Shown here: positions 41,098 to 50,064 of the stretch, piece after piece
How the letters are laid out: every line of letters starts with the position of its first letter
How positions within the stretch are numbered: the stretch's first letter is position 1
Assembly (NCBI RefSeq): GCF_036327755.1
Contig: NZ_CP109596.1
Coordinates: 1,116,001-1,180,000, forward strand
Length of the DNA: 64,000 bases
Direction of reading: 5' to 3'
From: Nocardia sp. NBC_01503
Lineage (GTDB): Bacteria > Actinomycetota > Actinomycetes > Mycobacteriales > Mycobacteriaceae
The notes under the pieces: generated by a model
The model's database searches: none
Told to the model about the DNA's origin: nothing
Seen by the model: the letters and a program-made list of their open reading frames with translations, nothing else
Position numbers and translations under genes: made by a program

Positions 41098-42077
41098 AAA
41101 CCACCTTCGCGGGGGCCATCAATTTCGGACTGCGGCGCGCGCTCGAGGATGATCCGAAAGTCATTCTCATGGGCGAGGATATCGGGCGACTCGGCGGCGT
41201 GTTCCGGGTGACCGACACATTGCAGAAGGACTTCGGCAACAATCGCGTCATAGACACCCCGCTGGCCGAATCCGGAATCATCGGAACGGCTTTCGGAATG
41301 GCGCTGCGCGGGTTGCGGCCGGTATGTGAAATACAGTTCGACGGATTCGTGTATCCGGCCTTCGACCAGATTGTCTGCCAGGTCGCGAAGATCCACTATC
41401 GGACCAAGGGAAAAGTGGTCGCGCCCATCACCATTCGTATTCCGTTCGGCGGCGGGATCGGATCGGTGGAGCATCACTCGGAATCACCCGAGGCGTATTT
41501 CGCGCATACCGCGGGACTGCGGGTGGTGTCGCCGAGCAATCCGGCGGACGCCTATCTGATGATCCGGCAGGCGGTCGCACTCGATGATCCGGTGATCTTC
41601 TTCGAACCCAAGCGGCGGTATTGGGACAAGGCCGAAGTGGATTTCGGAGTGCTCGATCAGGAGGGCGGGCTGGCGCTGGACCAGGCGCGAGTATGTACGC
41701 GGGGCACGGATGCCACGGTGGTCGCGTACGGCGGGACCGTCGCCACCGCATTGACCGCCGCCGATATCGCGGCGAGCGAAGGACATTCGCTGGAGGTGAT
41801 CGATCTGCGCAGTCTGTCGCCGATCGACTTCGACACCATCGAAGCCTCCGTGCGCAAAACCGGTCGGTTGATTATTGCCCATGAGGCACCGGTATTCGGC
41901 GGACTCGGGGCCGAGATCGCCGCGCGCATCACCGAAAGGTGCTTCTATCAATTGGAAGCGCCGGTCCTACGGGTCGGCGGCTTCGACATCCCCTATCCCC
42001 CCGCTAAGCTCGAACGGCACCACCTGCCCGACCCCGACCGCATTCTCGCCGCGGTCGATCGCACGCTCGCCGCCTAA
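41094..42077 (+). CDS. bkdB: Branched-chain 2-oxoacid dehydrogenase E1 beta subunit
   Basis: The 327-residue subunit begins TTFAGAINFGLRRALEDDPK and has MGEDIGRLGGVFRVTDTLQ, FGNNRVIDTPLAESGIIGTA and GGGIGSVEHHSESPEAYFAH, all E1 beta landmarks; it completes the active site with the alpha chain. The ATG overlaps the alpha-subunit stop by 4 nt (ATGA). Its end is 24 nt before the E2 start. Confidence 0.9.
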   Translation: MKTTFAGAINFGLRRALEDDPKVILMGEDIGRLGGVFRVTDTLQKDFGNNRVIDTPLAESGIIGTAFGMALRGLRPVCEIQFDGFVYPAFDQIVCQVAKIHYRTKGKVVAPITIRIPFGGGIGSVEHHSESPEAYFAHTAGLRVVSPSNPADAYLMIRQAVALDDPVIFFEPKRRYWDKAEVDFGVLDQEGGLALDQARVCTRGTDATVVAYGGTVATALTAADIAASEGHSLEVIDLRSLSPIDFDTIEASVRKTGRLIIAHEAPVFGGLGAEIAARITERCFYQLEAPVLRVGGFDIPYPPAKLERHHLPDPDRILAAVDRTLAA

Positions 42078-42101
42078 CGGTCTGCCTTCGGAGGAAGCTC
42101 G

Positions 42102-43526
42102 GTGGAAGAACAGCGTCAAGTAATGGAATTCGCATTGCCGGATCTCGGTGAAGGTTTGGCCGACGCCGAATTGGTGTCCTGGACGGTACAGGTCGGCGAT
42201 ACCGTGGAATTGAACCAGGTCATCGCCGAGGTCGAAACCGCGAAAGCACAGGTGGCACTGCCCAGCCCATACGCCGGGGCGGTGCTGGAATTACTCGCCG
42301 AACCCGGGGATACGGTGCTGGTCGGAGCGCCGCTCATCCGCATCGGCAGTGCGGTCACCGCACAGCAGGTGAATGCCGATGCGAGCGCCGAACGGCTCTA
42401 CACCGGCGATTCGACCGCCGGTCAGATCGCCGCGGGCACACAAACCCTGGGCCAGCGGCTGACTCAGGACAGCGAATCTCCCACGCGCCAATCGGTACTC
42501 GTCGGGTACGGGCCGGACAGTGAACCCGTCTCGCGGCGGGCGCGCTCGGCCGCGGCGAAACTCGCTGTGCCCGTGGGCGAATCGAAGGCCGGGTCGGCCT
42601 TCGGGACCGATATGGGGCGGCCCGCAGCCACACCCGGGGCGCGCAAGCTGGCCCGCGAGATCGGGGTCGATCTGGGCGGAGTCGCCGGGAGCGGACCCGA
42701 GGGCGCGGTCACCGTGGACGATCTGCGCGTACCGGGAGGGCGTGCGGGCGAACACATTCCGATCCACACCGCACCGCCGGTACCGCCCATGCACACCGCG
42801 GCGGGTGCGCGCACCACACCCGCCGAACGCGAAACCCGCACGCCCATAGCCGGAATCCGCAAGCGCACCGCGGCCGCCATGGTCTCCAGCGCACAGCACA
42901 TTCCACAGGCGAGCACCTTCGTCACCACCGATTTCACCGGGTCCATGGAGCTGCTGGATCATCTGCGCGCCACCCCGACCTTCGCCGGATTGACGCTCAC
43001 GCCGCTGGCCCTGGTGGCCAAGGCGACCCTGGTCGCGCTGACCGAGTTCCCGGAGCTGAACACCTCCTGGGACGAGGCGAATCAGGAGATCATCACCAAG
43101 CACTATGTGAATCTGGGTATCGCGGTCGCCACCGAGCGCGGGCTCATGGTCCCCAACCTGAAAGACGCGCACTCGCACAGCCTTCGGGACCTGTGCCAGG
43201 AGATCGGCGATATCGCCCAGACCGCCCGCGGCGGCGGGGCCACCCCCGGCGATCTCACCGGCGGCACCTTCACCATCACCAATGTCGGCGTCTTCGGCGT
43301 GGATACCGGTGTGCCCCTGGTGAATCCGGGCGAGGCGGCGATCCTGTGCCTGGGTTCCATCCGCAAACGCCCGTGGGTGCACCGCGATGAACTCGCGGTG
43401 CGCTGGGTGACCACCCTCGGGCTCAGCTTCGATCACCGCCTCATCGACGGTGAACAGGGGTCCCGCTTCCTCGCCAGCATCGCCGCCCTACTGGAAGACC
43501 CGCTCACTCTGCTGGGGCGCGTCTAG
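42102..43526 (+). CDS. bkdC: Dihydrolipoamide acyltransferase E2 of the branched-chain complex
   Basis: The 474-residue protein has one lipoyl domain (residues about 8-85, lipoyl Lys in VETAKAQ about 46), an Ala/Arg-rich linker, a peripheral subunit-binding domain (PGARKLAREIGVDLGGVAGS, about 176-195) and the catalytic acyltransferase domain ending with FDHRLIDGEQG (about 443-453, His and Asp of the active site). It passes the acyl group to CoA to give isobutyryl-, isovaleryl- or 2-methylbutyryl-CoA. The start is GTG at 42102 after a GGAGGA site. Confidence 0.9.
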   Translation: MEEQRQVMEFALPDLGEGLADAELVSWTVQVGDTVELNQVIAEVETAKAQVALPSPYAGAVLELLAEPGDTVLVGAPLIRIGSAVTAQQVNADASAERLYTGDSTAGQIAAGTQTLGQRLTQDSESPTRQSVLVGYGPDSEPVSRRARSAAAKLAVPVGESKAGSAFGTDMGRPAATPGARKLAREIGVDLGGVAGSGPEGAVTVDDLRVPGGRAGEHIPIHTAPPVPPMHTAAGARTTPAERETRTPIAGIRKRTAAAMVSSAQHIPQASTFVTTDFTGSMELLDHLRATPTFAGLTLTPLALVAKATLVALTEFPELNTSWDEANQEIITKHYVNLGIAVATERGLMVPNLKDAHSHSLRDLCQEIGDIAQTARGGGATPGDLTGGTFTITNVGVFGVDTGVPLVNPGEAAILCLGSIRKRPWVHRDELAVRWVTTLGLSFDHRLIDGEQGSRFLASIAALLEDPLTLLGRV

Positions 43527-43552
43527 CCCTCCCCCGCCATCCCCCAGCATCT

Positions 43553-43647
43553 CCCGTCGTCCCGGCATGCTTTTGGCCGGGATCCACACCCCGATGTGCT
43601 GCCCTGCACGGTGTGAATCCCGGCCAAGAACGCGTCGGGATGACGGG
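43553..43647. repeat. REP-like palindromic repeat, copy 5 (complete)
   Basis: Two inverted arms flank the same centre (TGCTGCCCTGCACGGTGTG) as copy 2. Minor changes (GTCGT for GTCAT, GTGAATCC for GTGGATCC) show drift. It lies between the convergent stops of the E2 gene (43526) and the thioesterase gene (43675). Confidence 0.88.
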
Positions 43648-43674
43648 GAGACTCCCCGCCCATATGACTAGCGG

Positions 43675-44100
43675 CTAGCCGATCACCAAAGGCTCCGCGG
43701 CGGCGCGGATCACGGCGGGAATGGGGACCGGTTTGCGGGTTTCGTCGTCGACGTAGACGTGCACGAAGGTGCCGGTGGCGGCCAGGTCCAGGGAGTCGCC
43801 GCTGTCCCGGAAGATGGCCAGATCGTAGGCGATGCTCGAATTGCCCAGGCGGGCAATGCGAATACCGACCTGGAGCTGATCCGGGAAGCTGATCGAGCCC
43901 ACGAAGGTGCAGGAGGTCTGGGCTACCACGCCGATCGCGGGTAGGTCCCGGATATCGACGCCGGTGGCGTGGATCAGCCACGCGTTCACAGCGGTGTCGA
44001 AGTAGCTGTAGTAGGTCACATTGTTGACATGGCCGTAGTGGTCGTTATCCGCCCAACGGGTCGGCACCGGCCACAGCACGGGGTAGTCCAGATCACTCAC
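43675..44100 (-). CDS. Acyl-CoA thioesterase, hotdog fold (4HBT family)
   Basis: The 141-residue hotdog protein has the 4-hydroxybenzoyl-CoA thioesterase pattern TRWADNDHYGHVNNVTYYSY (about residues 15-34; Asp and the following HVNN are the active loop), then FVGSISFPDQLQVGIRIARL. It hydrolyses acyl-CoA thioesters of unknown chain. The start is GTG at 44100. It stands alone, with a repeat after its stop and AraC 3'-end repeats upstream of its start. Confidence 0.85.
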   Translation of the reverse strand: MSDLDYPVLWPVPTRWADNDHYGHVNNVTYYSYFDTAVNAWLIHATGVDIRDLPAIGVVAQTSCTFVGSISFPDQLQVGIRIARLGNSSIAYDLAIFRDSGDSLDLAATGTFVHVYVDDETRKPVPIPAVIRAAAEPLVIG

Positions 44101-44109
44101 TGTGCCTAT

Positions 44110-44154
44110 TTTGCCCTCCGTTCCGCTGCTGTGTTATTTGCCCTCCGCTCCGCT
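44110..44154. repeat. Two direct copies of an 18-bp sequence
   Basis: TTTGCCCTCCGTTCCGCT (44110-44127) recurs at 44137-44154 with one change. The copies lie directly upstream of the thioesterase gene start and may affect its promoter. Confidence 0.6.
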
Positions 44155-44177
44155 ACGGGCGGGTTCGCGGCCCTGAA

Positions 44178-44247
44178 GTCCCGGTTCTTCCCTCCCTCCG
44201 GCTCCTCCGCTTCGCTCCCCCGCCTCCGGTCAGTCCAGAACCGGGAC
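44178..44247. repeat. Perfect 11-bp inverted repeat bordering the AraC-derived array
   Basis: GTCCCGGTTCT (44178-44188) and AGAACCGGGAC (44237-44247) are perfect inverted copies 48 nt apart. The right copy is part of the 146-bp tandem unit, so this dyad marks the distal end of the array. Confidence 0.6.
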
Positions 44248-44670
44248 GGCCGCGAGCCTTTGGGTGGTTCTCAGGCGGTGCGGTGGGCGGAGGCGTTGCG
44301 GTGAGCGCGCGGGCTGATGCCGTGATGGCGCTTGAAGCCGGTGCTCAGGGCGAGGGCACTGGCGTAGCCGACCCGTCGGTCCAGAACCGGGACGGCCGCT
44401 CACCTTCGAGTCGTTCTCAGGCGGTGCGCTGGTCGGAGACGTTGCGATGGGCGCGCGGGCTGATGCCGTGATGGCGCTTGAAGGCGGTGCTCAGGGCGAG
44501 AGCACTGGCGTAGCCGACCCGTCGGTCCAGAACCGGGACGGCCGCTCACCTTCGAGTCGTTCTCAGGCGGTGCGCTGGTCGGAGGCGTTGCGATGGTCGC
44601 GGGGGCTGATGCCGTGATGGCGTTTGAAGGCGGTACTGAGGGCGAAGGCGCTGCCGTAGCCGACGCGGCG
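44233..44670. repeat. Three tandem copies of a 146-bp unit made from the 3' end of the AraC gene
   Basis: Units start at GTCCAGAACC: 44233, 44379 and 44525, exactly 146 bp apart. The third unit is the real 3' end of the AraC gene (stop at 44563). The two others repeat the last 33-34 codons (ALSTAFKRHHGISPR... SDQRTA), the stop codon and the sequence after it, beyond the gene. Units 1 and 2 have diverged only slightly, so duplication looks fairly recent. Confidence 0.92.
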
Positions 44671-45519
44671 GGCAATCGACTCCAGGGTGGCATCGGATTC
44701 GTGTAGTAGGTCCGCGGCCAGGGCCAGTCGCCAGTCGGTGAGGAAGGCCATCGGCGGTTCGCCGACCAGTTCGGTGAAGCGGCGGGCCAGCGCGGCGCGG
44801 GAGACGCCCACCTCCGAGGCCAGCGAGGCGACGGTCCAGGCGTGCGCCGGGTTGTGTTGCATCAGGCGCAGGGCCTTGCCGACGAGGGGATCACCGTAGG
44901 CGTGATACCAGGCGGGGGCGTCCGCGCGGGCGAACCAGGCGCGCAGGGTGGCGATCAGCAGCAGGTCCAGTAGGCGATCCAGCATCGCGCCCTGGGCGGG
45001 CAGGTCCTTGGCCGATTCGTCGACCAGCAGATCCAGCACCCGGGAGTCGATTTCGCCGCGGCCGAGCACCGCGATCGGCGGCAGCGCGCGGAGCAGCCGG
45101 CGGCTCGCCGCGGACTCCTGCTCGTAGGTGCCGGTGACCAGTACCGTCTGAGCGGCGGCGCTGGTCCCCCAGTTGCGAATGCCCAGGCTGAGGGTTTCAC
45201 AGAGCACCTCACCGTCGGGGGTGGTGGTGATCTGGCCGGGATGGATGATCGCCTGCGGTTCGGTGCCCGGATCATCGGCGACCGTGTAGTGGTCCGGTCC
45301 GCGGAACAGTGCGATATCGCCGGCGCGCAACTGCCGCGGCGGAACGGGCTTACCGCCCTTGGGATCCGGCAGAATCCAGCCGCCACCGCGCACCATGGCC
45401 ACCAATGTCAGCGGGGCCTCGTCCCGAATCCGCAGGGACCACGGCGGGTCGAATGATGAGCGCATGACGAAAGCCGCCCGCGCACGTGGTCCTTCGAGCA
45501 GGCTGGCCAACGCGTCCAT
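44563..45519 (-). CDS. AraC-family transcriptional regulator with cupin domain
   Basis: The 318-residue protein has an N-terminal cupin-like sensor (SFDPPWSLRIRDEAPLTLVA, AGDIALFRGPDHYTVAD) and a C-terminal AraC pair of helix-turn-helices: WTVASLASEVGVSRAALARR and ATLESIARRVGYGSAFALST with FKRHHGISPRDHR. The second helix-turn-helix is the part duplicated in the downstream array. It is divergent from an NmrA-family gene and likely controls it. ATG at 45519 is chosen; 12 more codons are open upstream. Confidence 0.88.
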   Translation of the reverse strand: MDALASLLEGPRARAAFVMRSSFDPPWSLRIRDEAPLTLVAMVRGGGWILPDPKGGKPVPPRQLRAGDIALFRGPDHYTVADDPGTEPQAIIHPGQITTTPDGEVLCETLSLGIRNWGTSAAAQTVLVTGTYEQESAASRRLLRALPPIAVLGRGEIDSRVLDLLVDESAKDLPAQGAMLDRLLDLLLIATLRAWFARADAPAWYHAYGDPLVGKALRLMQHNPAHAWTVASLASEVGVSRAALARRFTELVGEPPMAFLTDWRLALAADLLHESDATLESIARRVGYGSAFALSTAFKRHHGISPRDHRNASDQRTA

Positions 45520-45593
45520 GGGTAAGACGATGGCAAATGCCGCTGCGCTTCTCAACCATGTTCGCGCTCACGGTTTCTCGATGTACTTGTGTC

Positions 45594-46451
45594 ATGACGA
45601 ACAAAGAGACTGTGAACAGCGAAAACACCATTCTGGTGATCGGCGGGACCGGTAAGACCGGCAGCCGGGTGGCGGCCCGATTGACCGCGCTCGGGGTACC
45701 GGTGCGCATCGGTTCGCGCACGGCCACAATCCCGTTCGACTGGACGGACCGAGAAACCTGGGGGCCCGCACTGGCCGGCGTCGGCGCGGTGTACCTGTCC
45801 TATCAACCGGATCTGGCGGTGCCGGGCGCGGCCGCCGATATCAAATCCCTCACCGCGCTGGCGGCCGCGGCGGGTGTGCGCCGGATCGTGCTGCTCTCAG
45901 GTCGCGGCGAGGTCGAGGCATTGGAATGCGAAGGCATCGTACGGAATTCGGGTATTCCGTGGACCGTGGTGCGCTGCGCCTTCTTCGCACAGAACTTCAG
46001 CGAGGGTTCGTTCGCCGATTACATTCTGGCGGGCGAGGTGGCGCTGCCCTCGGGTGATGTGCCCGAACCGTTCGTGGACGCGGACGATATCGCCGATGTG
46101 GCGGTGGCGGCGCTGACCGAGGACGGACATGGCGGCGAGATCTACGAACTCACCGGCCCGCGTGCACTGACCTTCGCGGAGGCGACGGCGGAGATCGCCC
46201 GCGCCACCGGTCGGGAGATCGCCTTCATACCGCTGTCCCGAACGGATTTCGTCGCATCGCTGACCTCCTACGGCGTGCCCGCCGATGAGGTGAGTCTGCT
46301 CGACTATCTCTTCGGCACGATCCTGGACGGGCGGAATTCGCAACTCACCGACGGGGTGTTCCGGGCGCTCGGGCGTCGGCCCCGCGACTTCGCCGAATAC
46401 GCCCGTGACGTGGCATCTTCCGGTGCCTGGTCGGCCACAGCGCATGCGTAA
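45594..46451 (+). CDS. NmrA-family NAD(P)-binding protein
   Basis: The 285-residue atypical SDR has ILVIGGTGKTGSRVAARLTA (about residues 13-32, GxxGxxG), SRTATIPFDWTD, LLSGRGEVEALECEGIVRNS and FVDADDIADVAVAALTEDGH, as in the NmrA/azoreductase-like family, which binds NAD(P) and often acts as a redox sensor or quinone reductase. No Shine-Dalgarno is obvious before the ATG at 45594. The divergent AraC gene with 74 bp between suggests a regulator-target pair. Confidence 0.85.
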   Translation: MTNKETVNSENTILVIGGTGKTGSRVAARLTALGVPVRIGSRTATIPFDWTDRETWGPALAGVGAVYLSYQPDLAVPGAAADIKSLTALAAAAGVRRIVLLSGRGEVEALECEGIVRNSGIPWTVVRCAFFAQNFSEGSFADYILAGEVALPSGDVPEPFVDADDIADVAVAALTEDGHGGEIYELTGPRALTFAEATAEIARATGREIAFIPLSRTDFVASLTSYGVPADEVSLLDYLFGTILDGRNSQLTDGVFRALGRRPRDFAEYARDVASSGAWSATAHA

Positions 46452-46581
46452 TCTGTCGGTGCCCGGGCATACAATCAATACGAAACAGCTTGTAGTACAC
46501 CAATTTCGGATCACATCCCGGAGCGTCGCCGAAGCCGCGAAAGGTTGTGGCTGACGAGGAGCTGCCCTGACCGGTAGCGTC

Positions 46582-47895
46582 GTGCCGATGGCCGCCGCGA
46601 CGCCCGCTCCTCCGATCCGGAACGCTCGTATCGCACTGTTCGCGGTGTTCGGCCTGAATGGAATGCTCTCGGCCCTGTGGATTGTGCACATTCCGGCCGT
46701 CACCGAGCGGACCGGCGTCTCGCACAGCCTGCTGGGGATGCTCATCCTGCTCATGGCGGGCTGCGCCATCATCGGTATGCAGGCCGCCGGTCCGCTGGCC
46801 GACCGCTTCGGCAGCCGCACCCTCACCGCCACCGCCGCCGGCCTGCTCTCGATCGCCCTGATCGGTCCGGGGTTGGCGACCAGCCCGCTCGCCCTCGCAA
46901 TAGCCCTGGCCGCCTTCGGAATCGGCATGGGCATGCTGGACGTCTCGATGAACGCCCAGGCCGTGCACATCGAACGCGCCTACCCCCGGCCGATCATGTC
47001 GGCGTTCCACGCCTTCTTCTCCCTGGGCGGTCTGGTCGGCTCGCTCGCGGGGGCGGCGACGCAGCGCGCGCATTGGAGCGTCCACACCACGCTAACGGTG
47101 TCGGCGATCGTGGGGCTGGCACTCGTGGCCGTCTGCACGCCTCGCCTGCTCCCCCATGCGCACGCGACCCCCGCCGAGAATGCCGCTCCCGCATCGCAGC
47201 TCGATGTCACCGACTACTATGCCGCACGCGGTCGGCGACCGACCGGCAGCGGCGACGGCCCGGCGGCTCAGCCGGATCGCGCGGTCGCCGGTACGGCACG
47301 CATGGTGGCCGGTGATGATCCCGCGACCGCCGACCCCGCGAGCACGGTCCGAAAAGTACTGGTGCTGGGCGTGATCGCCTTCACCGTCCTGATGGCCGAA
47401 GGAGTGGCGGCGGATTGGAGCGCACTGCAACTCCGCGATCGACTCGGCGTGGATGTCGGCACCGCCGCGCTGGCCTACGGCGCGTTCTCCACCACCATGA
47501 CCGCCGGACGCCTGGTCGCCGACCGGGTGAGCGGAAGGATCGGCCGGGTCGCGGTGGTGCGCTGGGGAACCATATTGGGAGCGTTCGGATTCGGGTTGAT
47601 CGCGATCTCCGGATGGCTGCCGCTGACCTTGCTCGGATGGGCGCTGGTGGGGATCGGGCTCTCCGGCACGGTGCCGCAGGTGTTCACGGCCGCGGGGAAT
47701 TTGGGTTCGGCGACGGCGGCGACGGATATGTCCCGAGTATTCGGGCTCGGCTATATGGGGCTGCTCGCGGGTCCGGCGATCATCGGCTGGCTCACCAAGC
47801 TGGTGCCGCTGACGACGGCCATGGCGGTGCCGCTGGCGGCATTGCTGTTGTGCGCGTTGGCAGCCGGGGCGGTGGGTACGCGGACGCGGAGCTAG
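46582..47895 (+). CDS. MFS transporter
   Basis: The 437-residue protein has 12 predicted helices with a long central loop (about residues 205-255, rich in Ala, Asp and Gly). The MFS loop motif GPLADRFGSRTLT (about 71-83) and its second-half echo ADRVSGRIGRVAVVRWG are visible; GIGMGMLDVSMNAQAV resembles the YbjJ/sugar-efflux branch. Substrate unknown. Start GTG 46582 or ATG 46588. It ends in a REP-like half-element. Confidence 0.82.
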   Translation: MPMAAATPAPPIRNARIALFAVFGLNGMLSALWIVHIPAVTERTGVSHSLLGMLILLMAGCAIIGMQAAGPLADRFGSRTLTATAAGLLSIALIGPGLATSPLALAIALAAFGIGMGMLDVSMNAQAVHIERAYPRPIMSAFHAFFSLGGLVGSLAGAATQRAHWSVHTTLTVSAIVGLALVAVCTPRLLPHAHATPAENAAPASQLDVTDYYAARGRRPTGSGDGPAAQPDRAVAGTARMVAGDDPATADPASTVRKVLVLGVIAFTVLMAEGVAADWSALQLRDRLGVDVGTAALAYGAFSTTMTAGRLVADRVSGRIGRVAVVRWGTILGAFGFGLIAISGWLPLTLLGWALVGIGLSGTVPQVFTAAGNLGSATAATDMSRVFGLGYMGLLAGPAIIGWLTKLVPLTTAMAVPLAALLLCALAAGAVGTRTRS

Positions 47896-47920
47896 GCGGA
47901 CGCGGTCGCGGGCCGCCGGG

Positions 47921-47957
47921 GTGTGGATCCCGGCCAAAAACATGCCGGGACGACGGG
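47921..47957. repeat. REP-like repeat, copy 6 (single right arm)
   Basis: GTGTGGATCCCGGCC... GCCGGGACGACGGG, one arm only, between the convergent stops of the MFS gene (47895) and the MarR gene (48020). Confidence 0.8.
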
Positions 47958-48019
47958 ATGGGCGTCCCGGCGGTGAGGGCTTGAACGAGCAGCGCGGAAG
48001 CCAGTCGGCGCGGGGCGGG

Positions 48020-48559
48020 TCAGTCGGCCTGGGGGGTGCGGGGTTCGCGGGCGGTCGCGCCGAGGTCGCCTATTTGTTCGGCGTGGGCCAGGAAGCCGTC
48101 GACCATGCGATGGTTGAGGACGGCCAGGGCCTTCAGGTCTTCTGTGGTCCAGTCGGCGAGGGCCTCGGTCATCCAGTGGCGCATGACATCTCGCACGGCG
48201 TCGACCGCGTGGCGGCCGGCGGGGGTGGGGCAGACGCGCTGGGCGCGGCGGTCGTCGGGGTCGGTGACCCGTTCCACATAGCCCGCTTTTTCCAGGCGTT
48301 GGATCTGGCGGCTCACGTGCGGGGCCTCGACATCGAGGCGGGTGGCGAGTTCGCCCAGGCGCATGGGTTCGGCGGCGTCGGCGAGTATGCGCAGCAGTGG
48401 CACGCTGGCGCGATCCATGGTGATGCCGCACTTGATCATGGCGTAGTCGTGGCGGCGGACGCGCGTGAGCAGGTAGGCGACGCGGGCCAGCGCGCCTTCG
48501 AGTTCCACGATGTGAGCCGCGTCAACTTGGTGGACGGAGGTGGCTTCCGGCGGGGACAT
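48020..48559 (-). CDS. MarR-family transcriptional regulator
   Basis: The 179-residue protein carries a MarR winged helix: VPLLRILADAAEPMRLGELA, TRLDVEAPHVSRQIQRLEKA, GYVERVTDPDDRRAQRVCPT with the conserved DDRR wing. It is divergent from a drug-efflux-like MFS gene, with a perfect 7-bp inverted repeat between. No ribosome site precedes ATG 48559, so it may be leaderless. Confidence 0.88.
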   Translation of the reverse strand: MSPPEATSVHQVDAAHIVELEGALARVAYLLTRVRRHDYAMIKCGITMDRASVPLLRILADAAEPMRLGELATRLDVEAPHVSRQIQRLEKAGYVERVTDPDDRRAQRVCPTPAGRHAVDAVRDVMRHWMTEALADWTTEDLKALAVLNHRMVDGFLAHAEQIGDLGATAREPRTPQAD

Positions 48560-48581
48560 GTGGTTATCTTACGAAACCCAT

Positions 48582-48602
48582 TTACTTAATTTTGGTAAGT
48601 AA
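48582..48602. promoter_or_regulatory. Palindromic operator between marR and MFS efflux gene
   Basis: TTACTTA and TAAGTAA form a perfect inverted repeat with a 7-nt A/T-rich spacer. The site is 17 nt before the MFS start and 23 nt before marR, as expected for autoregulation plus repression of the pump. Confidence 0.7.
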
Positions 48603-48618
48603 TCTGAAGGATTGCCGC

Positions 48619-50052
48619 ATGACTACGACCGCCGTCGGTCAGGCCGCCGGAACCGGCACCGACGACCGCCCCCAGAGCCACCTCGCGCTGACCCTGCTCG
48701 CCCTCGGCGCCGCCGGTCTGGTCGTCTCGCTCCAGCAGACCGTGGTCATTCCGCTGCTGCCGCACATGATGGTCCAGCTCGGCACCACCGCCGCGGGCAT
48801 CCAGTGGCTGTTCACCGCCGCGCTGCTCTCCGGAGCGGTCGCCACCCCATTGCTGTCCCGCTTCGGCGATATGTACGGCAAGAAGCGCATGGTGCTCATC
48901 GCCATGGGCCTGCTCATCGTCGGCTCGGTGGTCTGCGCCTTCGCCACCTCGCTCGGCGTCTACATCATCGGCCGCGCGCTGCAGGGCACCGCCTCGGCCA
49001 TGATTCCGCTGGCCATCGGCATTCTGCGGGATACCTTCCCGCCGGAGAAGATGGTCACCGCCATCGGCGTGGTCTCGGGCACCATGGGCGTCGGCGGCAC
49101 CGTCGGCATGCTCATGACCGGTCTGATCGCCGATCACACCACCAACCCGCACCCGGTCTTCTGGATCACCGCGGCACTCGGCGTGGTCGCCATGGTGCTG
49201 ATTCAGTTCAGCGCCAAGGACACCGGCGTCCGGCACGGCGGCTCGCCCGATTACATCGGCGCGGCACTGCTGGCCGGTCTGCTCATCACGCTGCTGCTCG
49301 GCATCAGCGAGGGCCCGCGCTGGGGCTGGAGCTCGGGCAGCGTGCTCGGTCTGTTCGCCGCCGCCGTCGCGCTGACCGTGGTGTGGGTGATCGTGGAACT
49401 CAAGGTGGAACAGCCGCTGGTGCGGCTGCCACTGCTGGTCGGCCCGAAATCGCTGACCGCCAACCTGATTTCGCTGCTGCTCGGCGCGGCGCTGTTCGGC
49501 TCGTTCACGCTGGTCTCCAATTTCGTGCAGACGCCCGCCGACAAGGTCGGCTACGGCCTGTCCGGATCGGTGCTGGCGGTCGGCCTGTACGGCGTGCCCA
49601 GCGCACTGCTGATGACGCTGTTCTCCTTCCGCACCGGACGGATCGCGGCGCGCATCGGCGCGGCGTACACCCTGGCCATCGGCTCGGCCTTCGCCGCGGC
49701 GGCGCTGCTGTGGACCGCCGCGTTCCATGAGCACGGCTGGCAGATGGTGGTCTCGAATGTGCTGCAGGGCACCGGCTTCGGTATCGGATACGCCGCACTC
49801 GGCACCCTGGCCGTCATGCATGTGCCGATGAGTGAGAGCGGTATCGCCAGCGGTATCAACTCGCTGGTGCGGACCGCCGGCGGCAGTGTCGCGGGCGCGG
49901 TGACCGGATCGATTCTGACCTCGCAGGTCATCGCGCACACCAAGGTGCCGACGCTGGACGCGTATGTGCTGTCGTTCACGATTCTCGGTGTGGCGGCGCT
50001 GCTGGCCGCGGTCATCGCGGTGGTGCACGGCCTGCGCCACGGCGGCGAGTAG
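48619..50052 (+). CDS. MFS drug efflux transporter (DHA2/EmrB-like, 14 helices)
   Basis: The 477-residue protein has about 14 hydrophobic helices. It shows motif A as LSRFGDMYGKKRMVLIAMGL (about residues 79-98), motif C-like GVVSGTMGVGGTVGMLMTG and IYIIGRALQGTASAMIPLAI. This fits proton-driven DHA2 multidrug exporters. GAAGGA lies 7 nt before the ATG. Likely repressed by the divergent MarR through the palindrome at 48582. It ends next to REP-like copy 7. Confidence 0.88.
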   Translation: MTTTAVGQAAGTGTDDRPQSHLALTLLALGAAGLVVSLQQTVVIPLLPHMMVQLGTTAAGIQWLFTAALLSGAVATPLLSRFGDMYGKKRMVLIAMGLLIVGSVVCAFATSLGVYIIGRALQGTASAMIPLAIGILRDTFPPEKMVTAIGVVSGTMGVGGTVGMLMTGLIADHTTNPHPVFWITAALGVVAMVLIQFSAKDTGVRHGGSPDYIGAALLAGLLITLLLGISEGPRWGWSSGSVLGLFAAAVALTVVWVIVELKVEQPLVRLPLLVGPKSLTANLISLLLGAALFGSFTLVSNFVQTPADKVGYGLSGSVLAVGLYGVPSALLMTLFSFRTGRIAARIGAAYTLAIGSAFAAAALLWTAAFHEHGWQMVVSNVLQGTGFGIGYAALGTLAVMHVPMSESGIASGINSLVRTAGGSVAGAVTGSILTSQVIAHTKVPTLDAYVLSFTILGVAALLAAVIAVVHGLRHGGE

Positions 50053-50064
50053 CCCGGCACCAAC

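Noticed and set aside
43450-43671. Short ORFs reading through REP-like repeats (RPGMLLAGIHTP and similar)
   Set aside because: These phrases come from the repeat itself and recur at each copy; only the truncated MmyB gene joins such a phrase to a real domain.
44400-44693. A 97-residue minus-strand ORF across the 146-bp repeats
   Set aside because: It is out of frame with the AraC gene and exists only because the repeat is open in another frame.
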